A stretch of DNA of 27,737 nt from Tieghemiomyces parasiticus (taxonomy: Eukaryota; Kickxellomycota; Dimargaritomycetes; Dimargaritales; Dimargaritaceae). Position 1 is the first letter of the stretch; every line of letters starts with the position of its first letter. The notes under the pieces are model-generated. The model saw only the letters and a program-made list of their open reading frames with translations, was not told where the DNA came from and ran no database searches. This document shows, one piece after another, positions 10,205-19,766 of the stretch. The translations under genes and the position numbers were made by a program. The stretch spans positions 1 through 27,737 of the forward strand of contig JANBPT010000633.1 in NCBI GenBank assembly GCA_027575765.1, read 5' to 3'.

Positions 10205-11790
10205 ATGCCGCTACCTTCGGAAGAGCTCTGGCCCGATGTCTTCCCCGACCGGGCAGCGCTGCGGGCCGCCCTGCTCCCGCGACCAGCCCCTGATGCTAAT
10301 GCCATGGATGGCGAGGTGCCATCTTCAACTCGAACCGGTGGAGGTACCAATCTGACGTCCCTGAACAGTCTGCGACGCGCCGTGGCTCGAAACCCTTGGT
10401 CACCCGGCCGATGGTTGCGGGACACTCCCGGGTCGGGCGTACCCGCAGTGACCACCACCCGAACGGCCCCCAACGTCGCGGCCGGTCAAGGCATAACGCC
10501 CGAACAGGAACGGCTCCTTGGGCGTCGGGCCGGCTCGCAGGCTCGGGGCAGGACAGTCGCACCCAACCAGCAAACTTGCCACCCACCACTAATCCACACC
10601 ATCCCGACCTTGAAGGACCCCGAGCTTTTCCTGGCGTGCTTCAGTTGCGGCCGGACTTTCGCACTGTTCCGGAGTAAACACCACTGTCGCAACTGTGGCA
10701 ACGTCCTCTGCGACGACTGCACCAGCGACCGCTGGGTCTTGCCTAAGTTTGGCTTCCACGAACCTGTCCGGGTATGCCGGCTCTGCCACCGAATGTTGGG
10801 CGTCGCCCGGATGGACCCCGCCGCGCTCGGAGATTTATCCCTTGGTACTCTACATTCCTACGCCCGGATATACCATTTGCCGACCATTGGAGTCCTGGAG
10901 AAACCGGATCTGGTCCGGCTAATTTATGACGCCCAACCGCTAGCAGACCGGTACGAATGCGCATTCCGCACTAGTCTCCCTGACCCGAGCCCGCGGCCAG
11001 CCGAAGCCGTGGCGAACGACGCCTACTGGTTGTGGCGTCCACTGACCGAAGCGGAACTGCGTGACATTGACTATTTGGTGTCGCAAATGTACGGCATCGA
11101 ACCGGAGCCCGCTCCGACGGGGAGGACTTCTAATGGTGTGCCGGGAGCCGCGGCGACGTCGGAACCACGACATAATCGGTCGTCAACGACCGTGCCATCA
11201 GGCCCACCCCCACCGCCATCACTCGCACCGTCGGTCCCGGCTCGGCCGGTCGAACCGCCACCACCCTCCATCCCCACCATCATCGCCAATCAGACCGATA
11301 TCCGCAGCTTCACCGCCCGCCAGTTGAAGGCTATCCTGGCGGCGAACCTTGTAGATTACCAACATGCTGTCGAGAAGCAGGATCTGATCGACAAGCTAGA
11401 GGTGCTGCTCAACAACACCCGGGCGGAACTGGGTAAGTACGGATGGCAAGCCAAGCCCGATGTCCCCTCCCCTCCCTGGCGTATGACCAGTCACAGACTT
11501 AGGTCTTGTACCATGACCAGTTCAACTAACCCCGTTGTCCTCTGCCGCTAATTCCGCCTACCGATGTTTCTTAATTTGAACGCCCCCTTACAGCCGCCTA
11601 CACGCAGAGCCCCGATCAGGAGGAGAACAACTGCCGAGTGTGTTACGACGGGGTCATAAACTGCCTGATCTTAGAGTGTGGCCATATGGCTACCTGCGTC
11701 GAGTGTGCCAAGCGACTTCAGGCCACTGTCAACGCCTGCCCTATCTGTCGGCAACCCATTACCCGGGTCGTCCACGTCTTCAAGACCTGA
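10205..11790 (+). CDS. FYVE-SAP-RING ubiquitin ligase, RNF34/RFFL-like
   Basis: Two exons, 10205-11432 and 11594-11790, give 474 residues. The donor is GTAAGT at 11433; the acceptor TACAG restores a frame that reads straight into a RING. A FYVE-type zinc finger spans about 145-194 (C145, C148, C161, C164, C169, C172, C191, C194) and contains the RSKHHCRNCG core. Two SAP-like helical segments follow, at about 213-245 and 367-404, separated by a Pro-rich linker. A C-terminal C3HC4 RING has C423, C426, C438, H440, C444, C447, C458 and C461, and the protein ends in VVHVFKT. This order, the ECGHM core and the terminal VHVFK match the animal RNF34/rififylin (CARP) family closely. Those proteins are E3 ligases with a FYVE-like finger that acts at endosomal and plasma membranes; here that role is inferred. 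Reading through the intron instead would lose the RING and end at 11551. Confidence 0.9.
11433..11593 (+). other. Intron of the FYVE-SAP-RING gene
   Basis: This is a 161-nt phase-1 intron with a GTAAGT donor, a GCTAAT branch-like site 42 nt before the end, and a CTTACAG acceptor. Splicing joins the second SAP-like segment to the RING exon. Confidence 0.85.
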
Positions 11791-13344
11791 GTCACTCGAT
11801 CCTTACCCTGTAATACTCTTTCTACTTCACGGCTTCACCTCTTCCCCCCCCCTGGTGTTGTCTGGTCAGGAACTTGGGTCTGATTGACCGATACCACTGG
11901 CTGATTATATTAAATATATATATTCGACGACTATGATCCTCAGGCGTGAGTCTCAACAAAGATGCACCGACTCCAATTATACTTCCGAGGTACAATACCC
12001 AGACCAATGCTTGACGGACAATCAGCCACCCCCTCCTGACTGGCACTCTATCTAAAAATAGATCACTTAAAGAAAGTGAAGGATGCATTGGCTAGGGCCA
12101 GAGAGAGGCTCATTAGACAGGCCTTTCCAGGTAGAAGCGGAGGAAAAAATGATGACTAAGTCTATTTTGACAGTAGCTCTCGGACGCACAATGGCCAGCC
12201 CGGATAATGAGCAGCAGCTGGGCAGTGAGCCGCCCGTCTGGTAGAACCTTTTTTATCAAGGAGCAGGATCGACCGTGAAGTCCGGAACGTCATTGTTACC
12301 TGCGAGTATGCAGCTGTGTCTCTTGTCCCCCCCTCCCGCCCCTGCCACATACCGAAGCCGCGTAGGACTGATAGGAATGCTTGCCAGGCCATTAGGAACG
12401 CAGTGAGCCGCAGGGCAATCAACGCCGAGTACTGCCCATTTATTCTCCACGTTAATCAACCGACAGGTGTAGGTTAGTCGAAGGGAAGAGGGGAGGGGTA
12501 ATAGGCCTTCACCCTGCAGTGTCAGGATGGTCACCATGGCCCGAAAGTTACATCAATAAGGGGCATCGCCCTCGGCCAGTTCAGAATGGTCCTGTGCCCT
12601 CCCTCCAGAAGGGCACTTGACATGCCCCATTTTGTCAACGACCAAGTGGGGAGCCGCACATCTGAGCTTAGCCCCTACCACCGGGCTCCTCGACTGGCTG
12701 CCCACCGCCGTTAGCACTGCCCCTGTACTCCCTCGACACGGCCTTTCGGAGTCCGTCATTCAGCCACTGGGTAATTTACGCTAGACGTCTATTTCAGCCC
12801 CCTTCACCGGGCCTCGTTGATCCGTGGCAGCGTCGGCCCTCAATGACAGCCGGGTTCAGCCGCGCTTAATCGGAACAATGCCTACCCCCCGCTCCCCTTA
12901 ACAATTGGCCTCTCTTAATCACCCCCCCCCCACGCTTTCCGGGCCCATTGTACCACCCTCGGGGTCGTACGGCCTACCCCCTTGCCTGGACCGTGGCCAA
13001 CCAGGTGTCCGCACGCCGCCTTCTTATCGACCACCGTGTTCCAAGCGATCTGCGCCCTTCCCCACCCGTCCTCACTGACTACTCCGCTCTACCCGCCTCG
13101 GCCACTCTTTAAGAGCCGGCTTACCGTCCTCCCGCTCTCCCCCGCCTTGCCCAAAGCGTGACGCATCTCACCCTACCCCCGCTGAGCCATCCGGTACTTT
13201 CTAGGTCTCTCCTTCGTCTTCCTCCGCCTTACTCTCTACTCCACTCCCGACGTTTTCCGTACCCCTTCAACGATTTTTCTTACCCTCGACTCCCGCCTCC
13301 TACCGACCGCACACCTAGTATCTTAATAGCCTTGTTTGCCCAAG
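11791..13344. other. Intergenic stretch before the pyrophosphorylase gene
   Basis: There is no supported gene. C runs occur at 11844, 12327 and 12922. From about 12780 to the start codon the plus strand is strongly pyrimidine-rich, which is common in leaders and promoters of highly expressed fungal genes, so I assign that part to UAP1. I recognised no TATA consensus; CTTTAAGAG near 13108 is only a weak candidate. Confidence 0.5.
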
Positions 13345-14832
13345 ATGATGACCACTCAGAGCCAAATCCCCCAGGCGCAGGCCGTGCGCGAGAAGTTTGC
13401 CGCCGCCGGCCAGGAACAGGTATTCGCCTACTGGGACGAGCTTACCTCGGCCGAGCAGGCCGGTCTTCTCGAACAGGCGCAGGCCCTCGATGTGGACTAC
13501 ATCAACAAGATCGCCAAGCAGGCCCTTGACAGCCTTTCCGTCTCGCAGGAGACCGCCCACCGCATTGAGCCGCTGCCGGAGGGCAGCGTCGGGTCCACTC
13601 TGACAGCCTCAGCCGAGCAGCAGCAGGCCTGGTTCCAGCAGGGTCTGGAGCTCATCGCCCAGGGCCAGGTGGCCGTTATCCTCATGGCCGGCGGTCAGGG
13701 AACCCGCCTGGGCTCCAGCCAGCCCAAGGGCTGTTACGACATCAACCTGCTGTCGCACAGCTCCCTGTTCCGTCTGCAGGCCGAGCGGATTGTGCGCCTG
13801 CAGAACCTGGCCGCCCAGACGTTTCCGCAGCACGCGGCCACTGCGGTGATCCCCTGGGCCATCATGACATCCGGCCCGACCCGCGCCAACACCGAGGCCC
13901 ACTTTGAGGCCCACCGGTACTTCGGCTTGGACTCCCGCAACGTGATCTTCTTCAACCAGGGCACCCTCCCGTGCCTGTCGTTCGACGGCAAGATCCTCCT
14001 GGAGAGCAAGGGCAAGGTCTCTGAGGCGCCCGATGGTAACGGTGGGATCTACGCCGCCCTCCACCGCCACCACGTGATCAGCGACCTCCGGCGCCGTGGG
14101 GTACGGTACGTGCACTCGTACTGCGTGGACAACTGCCTGGTGCGCGTGGCCGACCCGGTGTTCATTGCGTACTGCGTAGCCAAGGGTGCCGAGTGCGGTG
14201 CCAAGGTTGTGCCCAAGAGCAGCTGGGACGAGGCCGTAGGCGTGATTTGCCACAAGAACGGCCGGTTCGCCGTGGTGGAGTACAGCGAGATCTCGTCTGA
14301 AATGGCCCAGCTCACCCGCGCCGACAACGGCCGTCTGGCCTACAATGCCGGCAACATCGCCAACCACTTCTACACCCTCGACTTCCTCGACCGGGTGCCC
14401 ACCATCACCGACGGCCTCGAGCACCACGTGGCTAAGAAGAAGATCAAGCACGTCGACCCGACCACCGGCCAGCAGGTCGCCCCGGCCAAACCCAACGGGA
14501 TCAAGCTCGAGCAGTTTGTGTTTGACGTGTTCCCCTACACCGACAACCTGGCCGTGTTTGAGGTGGAGCGTCGTGAGGAGTTTTCGCCACTCAAGAACGC
14601 CCCCGGCACCGGTAGCGACGACCCCGAGACCAGCCGTCGCGATCTAGCCGAGCAGCACCTGCGTTTCGCCCAGGCCGTCGGCGCTACCGTCGTCAAGGGT
14701 CCCGAGGACCCAGCCCCGCAGGGCGAGATCTCGTTTGAACTGTCGCCGATCGTGACCTATGCTGGTGAGGGGCTTGAGTTCCTGCAGGGCCGGACGCTGA
14801 CCACCCCGCAACTGATCACTAAGCCTCTGTAA
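13345..14832 (+). CDS. UAP1: UDP-N-acetylglucosamine pyrophosphorylase
   Basis: The frame encodes 495 residues in one exon. It makes UDP-GlcNAc and pyrophosphate from UTP and GlcNAc-1-phosphate in the cytosol, the last step of the hexosamine pathway that feeds chitin, N-glycan and GPI-anchor synthesis. The nucleotide-binding signature LMAGGQGTRLG lies at 113-123, with the PKG lysine at 128. GNGGIYAAL starts near 231, and VDNCLVRVADP and GNIANHFYTLDFL follow, as in eukaryotic UAP1 enzymes. The length is normal for the family (about 480-520). The AGX/UAP1-type GNIANHF motif argues against UDP-glucose pyrophosphorylase. The start is the first ATG of the frame (AAGATGATG); the second, directly adjacent, is equally possible. 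Codon choice is heavily biased to C and G, suggesting high expression. Confidence 0.96.
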   Translation: MMTTQSQIPQAQAVREKFAAAGQEQVFAYWDELTSAEQAGLLEQAQALDVDYINKIAKQALDSLSVSQETAHRIEPLPEGSVGSTLTASAEQQQAWFQQGLELIAQGQVAVILMAGGQGTRLGSSQPKGCYDINLLSHSSLFRLQAERIVRLQNLAAQTFPQHAATAVIPWAIMTSGPTRANTEAHFEAHRYFGLDSRNVIFFNQGTLPCLSFDGKILLESKGKVSEAPDGNGGIYAALHRHHVISDLRRRGVRYVHSYCVDNCLVRVADPVFIAYCVAKGAECGAKVVPKSSWDEAVGVICHKNGRFAVVEYSEISSEMAQLTRADNGRLAYNAGNIANHFYTLDFLDRVPTITDGLEHHVAKKKIKHVDPTTGQQVAPAKPNGIKLEQFVFDVFPYTDNLAVFEVERREEFSPLKNAPGTGSDDPETSRRDLAEQHLRFAQAVGATVVKGPEDPAPQGEISFELSPIVTYAGEGLEFLQGRTLTTPQLITKPL

Positions 14833-15269
14833 GCGCGAAAACATAGGGGAGGAAGGAGGGAAGGAAGGGGGTGGGGGAAAGCCTGCGTAGTCCACCGTAA
14901 ATCTGTCTTGGTATGGATTTCGGCTTCCTTTACCTCCCAATGGCAGGCTCATGATGTGCCGAGTCTGTCCTCGGACATACTTATTCCCATTTATTTTTAA
15001 TTTACCCTTTAACTCTTTCCACTACCTGGCCCGATCGGCAGCTTCGGTATGTCTAGTTTACTGAGCCTCCATTCCGCCTCTCTACCTCGTTTTTTTCAAC
15101 ACCACCATACCTTCGTTAGATGGATACGACTCCCTAGAACTTTCCATCGGTCTTTCACTCCCAATCACCTTGAACAATTAAAGTAATAGGCCTTTTGCGG
15201 CCAGCCCACCCCAGCTAATTGGAAGACGATATAGCTTATCTGATGTTGCCCCGCAATGATTCGTACTTG
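14833..15269. other. Convergent 3' region between UAP1 and the TRAX gene
   Basis: The 3' ends of two converging genes share about 440 bp. A purine-rich GGAAGG tract follows the UAP1 stop. AATTAAAGTAATAG near 15177 is a possible variant polyadenylation signal for UAP1. No gene is supported here. Confidence 0.5.
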
Positions 15270-15275
15270 TTTATT
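15270..15275 (-). terminator. AATAAA overlapping the TRAX stop codon
   Basis: On the minus strand the end reads GAG TAA ATAAAC, so AATAAA begins at the last base of the stop codon. If used, the 3' untranslated region would be very short. Confidence 0.4.
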
Positions 15276-16395
15276 TACTCGCCCGCCGCCATGGGCGCGT
15301 CAAAGTCGAAAGTGGGGGCGCGGGTGCTGTTGGGGAACTCGCTGATTTGCAGCTGCACTTGGTAGCAGGCTGCGGGTGAAGGACGGACGGGTATTGGGAA
15401 TGGGAAGGTGATCCGAATTAGCAGGTGTAGTCCACCCCCACTTGGTTAAGCACCGATTGGCGCAGCGGGGCGACACTGGCCACATACGAGGGGGGGGGGG
15501 GGAAACCTACGGCGGTGGTGGCACTTACCGTTCTCCACCTTGGCGAGGCTCTCCTTCATCACTTCGACCTTCTTGGGCATCTGCTTGTGCAGTTTAACGT
15601 CGATCAAACTGAATTCTACGCGTGGTTAAAAGCCGTAGGGGAAAATAAGGGCGGGGCAGCGGGTTAGCACCACGGCCCACTACGTGTCAGGGACGGGTCT
15701 GATTATTCAGCTAAGCAATCCTTCGCTGGCATGATAGCTCAGGCCGGATAGGATCTTTGCGGTAAAGTTGAGTAGGATATCCCTCCCTTATGTCCACACG
15801 TACCGTTGTAGAACTGGCGGAAAAAGTCGCATACCCGGATGGCCTCGTCGCGCTGGCCCTTTGCTAGTGAGTTGATGGCGTAACGCATGAGTTCTCCGGC
15901 AACGTCGGCGATCCCAAGCACATAGTCCTCGGGCAGCACGGCGAGCGGTTGTGGTGGAGGGGCTACACTCGCACCGACCCCGTCCTCGGCGTCTTTTTCC
16001 GCCCCGATTTTCGTCGATGAGGTCGGTGGTTCCAGTCCGTTGATCCGGGCCTCCACTTCCGCCACGGTCACTAACCGACCGGCCTCCAGGAACCGCCACA
16101 GGGCTAGGGCCTCGATATATTCCTGTAGGCCCCCCGTGACCGTACCAGCATACCGATACCGGTCGGAACCTTGGAGGTCTGGCCCCAGTTGACCAATGAG
16201 CCGGCGGATCTCCTCGTGTTTCTTTTCGGCTTCGGCCAGGATCCGATCCCGGGAGCTGGGTGTGATGCGCAGAAGGTGGAAAATGAGCTTCTTCCCTAAC
16301 TGCGTAATGTCCCGCGATAGCTTGTTGAGACGCTCCCGCCGGTCATAGTGAGCGTCAAGGGTATCGCGGATGTTGGTGAAGAGGGCAGTCTCCAT
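15275..16395 (-). CDS. Translin-associated factor X (TRAX) homologue, C3PO subunit
   Basis: Three exons on the minus strand, 16395-15804, 15615-15529 and 15369-15275, give 257 residues. The joins (GTACGT and GTAAGT donors, GTAG and GCAG acceptors, both phase 1) restore the family reading ...QFYNEFSLIDVKL... then ...LAKVENACYQVQLQ.... The protein is the all-helical translin fold: ERLNKLSRDIT near 21-31, TGGLQEYIEA at 87-96, and DYVLGIADVAGELMR at 157-171. The last motif is of TRAX type rather than translin type. Acidic residues E92, E95, D164 and E168 sit where TRAX carries its Mg-binding catalytic residues, so the RNase site looks intact. TRAX pairs with translin to form C3PO, which processes small RNAs and tRNA fragments. 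No translin gene is in the window. An acidic/Pro-rich insert spans about 121-155. The gene is divergent from the kinesin gene and convergent with UAP1. Confidence 0.9.
15370..15528 (-). other. TRAX intron 2, containing a 13-base homopolymer
   Basis: This is a 159-nt phase-1 intron with a GTAAGT donor, GCTAAT branch-like site 48 nt before the end, and CCCGCAG acceptor. A run of 13 C on the sense strand (plus strand G13, 15490-15502) lies about 26 nt into the intron. Confidence 0.85.
15616..15803 (-). other. TRAX intron 1
   Basis: This is a 188-nt phase-1 intron with a GTACGT donor, GCTAAC branch-like site 48 nt before the end, and ACGCGTAG acceptor. An alternative acceptor 7 nt downstream (ATTCAG) would run into a stop codon in the required frame, so it was not chosen. 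Confidence 0.75.
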
Positions 16396-17074
16396 GAATG
16401 CGTAGGAATGGGTTGCTTCGGTTGGGAAATGGGCTGGGGGGGGGTGGGAGACAGGCCAGGGTATCGGTGCAGTCGGTTGTGGTGATGCAGAGTAAGCAAT
16501 TTTGAGCTAGTGCGATGGCCGCGTAGAATAGATTAGCGGAATTGAATGAACCCATAAGTACGGGTCTGTTGGCGGCCTAGCGTTAGACCGGCCGGGCGTT
16601 CAGGAATGGCCAACCTCTCGCTGCCATCCCGAGCCTGACCAGCAGTGGCAATTTTGGCTCTCCGCACCCTCCGGCGCCTCTACTTTATCCCCGGCTATTA
16701 CCCTGACCCGCTCCCCTGGCACACGTTGACCCTAGCGCTCCCTACAATTCACTCCCCGCCAACGCTGGTTGGCTGCTTCCATTTGAGTACACAGTTTGTT
16801 TACCTTTTAGGTGTGTGGGGCTATTGCAGCATAACTTTACCCTCCCTCTACCACTCGACATTCAATTCGTCCCCGCGAGAAGGCCTACATTACCCTAACG
16901 TATACCTGACGTATCAGCCTATTCAGTTGCCCCCTCCACCTCTGCCCTTTCAAAACTAACTCATCCCGCTCTCGCTTTTCACGCCCAGCGCTACACGGTG
17001 TCCTTTAATTGCCCACCCGCTTAATCGCCACCGTCCTAGGCTCATCGCACTTCGCTTCCGCGAGCCTAGCCGCC
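16396..17074. promoter_or_regulatory. Shared upstream region of the TRAX and kinesin genes
   Basis: About 680 bp separates two divergent start codons, so it likely holds both promoters. It contains a G9 run at 16436-16444 and pyrimidine-rich plus-strand sequence toward the kinesin start. I see no clear TATA box or separate gene; the short frames on both strands lack motifs. Confidence 0.45.
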
Positions 17075-19766
17075 ATGCCGTCGGAACCGAACCCTAAAAA
17101 GCGGCCGCGGACCTCAACAGGGTCAGTGGACGAGGATAGCACCTCGACCACGGGGTCGACTAGGATCCGCATTCTTTGTCGGGTGCGGCCTTTTCTCAAG
17201 CACGAAACCACCGACGACTGCATCACCCTGGAGGACCGCACGGTGCGTATTGTCAACCAGCGTAACCCGGCGGAGGCCTTCCGCTACGAATTTGACGCCT
17301 GCTATGACGCCCAGGCTAGCCAGAGCGACCTGTTCCAGCGCGACGTGCGGCCCCTGGTTGACAACATTTTTAAAGGACTCGATGCCACCATGTTTTGCTA
17401 CGGCGTTACCGGCGCCGGTAAGACTCATACCGTCCAGGGGGACGCCCAAAACCCCGGCCTTATCCCACGGACCGTGGAGTACTTGTTTACGAATAAGCGT
17501 ATGCGCAACAAGCTCAAATACAGCGTGGCCTTCACATATTTCGAGATTTATAAGGAAAGCGTCTTCGACCTCCTGGTGCCCCGCGACCATCATAGCGTAA
17601 GTCACTAAAAACTGTGGTCAAGGCGGGTTGTCCTTCGGACGGGGCGCCTCATCGAGAACCAGCGCTGCCGACCATTGATGTCGAGTAAGGTCTCTATCGG
17701 ATCTCCTCTTACTAAGCTTCGCACCCTGCCAAACCCTTCCCCCCTCCCTTCGTAACCGCCAACGCTGCCCTCCGTGACATCCCGTGCAGTCCTCCGGCCT
17801 ACCCATCCGCGAGGACGCCCACCACAACATCTTCATCCCCAATCTTACCGAGCAAAGCATCGCTTCCTACAGCGAATTCCAGCGGGCTTTTCAGGCGGCC
17901 TGTCGCAACCGGTCGACGGCCAGCACCAAGCTCAACGTAGCCTCCAGCCGGTCGCACGCGGTACTCACGGTCCAGATCACCTGGCACGACACCGTCCGGA
18001 ACGCCGACCTGCGAGGCCGGGTACATCTCATCGACCTGGCTGGATCTGAGGACAATCGGCGCACCGAGAATGGCAAGGACCGCATGGCCGAGAGTGGGGC
18101 CATCAATAAATCCCTGTTCGTCCTGGGACAGGTGGTCGAGGCTCTCAACACTGGGGCGCAGCGCATCCCGTACCGCGACTCCAAAATGACTCGCATCCTG
18201 CAGCAGTCCCTGGGCGGGCGCAGCTTGGGCATGATGATTGTCAACGTGGCCCCCGGCCAAAAGTTCTACCTCGAGACGTACAACACGCTGAACTTTGCAA
18301 CCAAGTCCAAGACCATTGTGAATAACGCCCGGGTCCACGCCGTAGCGGCGACTCCTATGGAACCACAGTATGGGGCCGTGGGGCTGGGTAAGGCCCGACG
18401 GGGTAGTGGGGCGGACGTGGCGGCGGGATCGGATCCCGCCCGGAAACGGGTCAAAGTGGCACCACCCCACGCGACTGCAGATAATCGGGCGCGTCCCGGG
18501 CTCGCTAAGGTCCACCCGCGCCTTTCCGGTTCACGACTGTCCGACAGTCAGCGGTCGCAGCCCCCACCCGGACGCGGGGGTCCGACGGGACCCTACCTAA
18601 TGGGTCGGAAGCTGGAAGATTTTGAGGCCGTGCTGGAATCCAAAGTGGAACGCATCATGGAGAAGAAAGCCCGTGAACTAAAGGGGCAGACGCTCCAACT
18701 CCAGGCCAACCATAATGCCCCACTGGCCGGCGCCATCCGGCCCCCTGCCACTACGACGGTACCAATTCCGGCCGCCATCGATCCGAGCGTGCAAGAGCGT
18801 CTCGTCCGTTTGGAAATGCGATTGGCCGCCCAGCCCAACGCGGAGGGTATCCTCGACCTGCTCAGCCCGACCACCAAGCATAAGAATGCCCAGGCTTACG
18901 TTAAACGAGGTAAACTGCTCGAGAAGCAGGGGCATATCGAAGAGGCCCTCATCCATTTCGAGCGCGCGGCGGAGTTTGTTCCGGACCGTGACACCCTACT
19001 CAAGTATATCCAAAAGTTGAAACGAAAGCACGGCGCTGGCGCCGGCAGCAAGGGTGGCAGTGGCGGTGGTAATCAATCGACCATGCCAACTGCTGTGATG
19101 TTCAAGTTCACGTGCGCACCCCCCGACGCCCGGGAAAATAATCCGCGGGCAGCTAATACTACTGCTACTACTACGACCGCCACCAACATGGCCCCTGTTA
19201 AGGTGACCGCGAGGAGGGCTAGACAGAACGCGCCGTTGTTGCAACGACTCCTGGCTGCTGCGGAGGAGCCCGATGCCAATGACAGTGGCGACGACGACGA
19301 CGACAGCGAGTCGTTTACCGTGACCACTACGGCCGCTCAGCGTGCCTCGCGACCAGCCCCGCGCCGATCGGGCCCGCCCATAATACCCCCTGACCTCAGC
19401 CCCATGAGTATTGACGACGGGTACCCAAGTAGCACCTCGCCCCACCAGATCAATCTCGCCAACCTTACCTGCAGCCGGGGCAGTCTTTCCATGACAGCTA
19501 CTACCACGACCACCACCACCGCAGCTGCTGTGCCAACAGCATGTGCTACCTTACCTGCCAAAGCCCGGCGGACCGAGTCAGAAGTCCTGACGATTCTTAA
19601 CGGCGGTGATCTCCGCATGATCATGGCCCTCAAAGGTATTGGCAAGAAACGCGCCGAACAGATTCGTGAGTTTGTCCACACTGAAGGCCCCCTTGGTGGG
19701 CTGGCCGAGCTTGCCTTCATTGGGTTTAAAGAGTCCGTGTTGAAGAAGCTGTTGGAGGCCGACTAG
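17075..19766 (+). CDS. Kinesin-10 (KIF22/Kid-like chromokinesin)
   Basis: Two exons, 17075-17596 and 17790-19766, give 832 residues. The N-terminal motor domain (about 30-335) has the P-loop GVTGAGKT at 110-117, switch I SSRSH at 226-230 and switch II DLAGSE at 256-261, followed by NKSLFVLGQVVEAL and the RFYLET-like region typical of KIF22. All ATP-site residues look intact. A short predicted helix follows (near 445-470), then a TPR-like segment at about 541-585 (AYVKRGKLLEKQGHIEEAL), a low-complexity acidic and Thr-rich stretch, and a C-terminal helix-hairpin-helix pair at about 764-832 (LKGIGKKRAEQI). The HhH tail is the DNA-binding mark of kinesin-10, which pushes chromosome arms along spindle microtubules; this role is inferred. 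The first in-frame ATG (GCCGCCATGC) is used. A KKRPR basic stretch at 8-12 could be a nuclear localisation signal. Confidence 0.95.
17597..17789 (+). other. Kinesin-10 intron
   Basis: This is a 193-nt phase-0 intron with a GTAAGT donor and CCCGTGCAG acceptor. It interrupts the motor domain between HHS and SSGLPIRED. Without splicing the frame stops after VSH. Confidence 0.9.

Noticed and set aside
13609..14451. 280-residue minus-strand frame across UAP1
   Set aside because: It is the antisense shadow of a strongly GC3-biased real gene and has no motif of its own.
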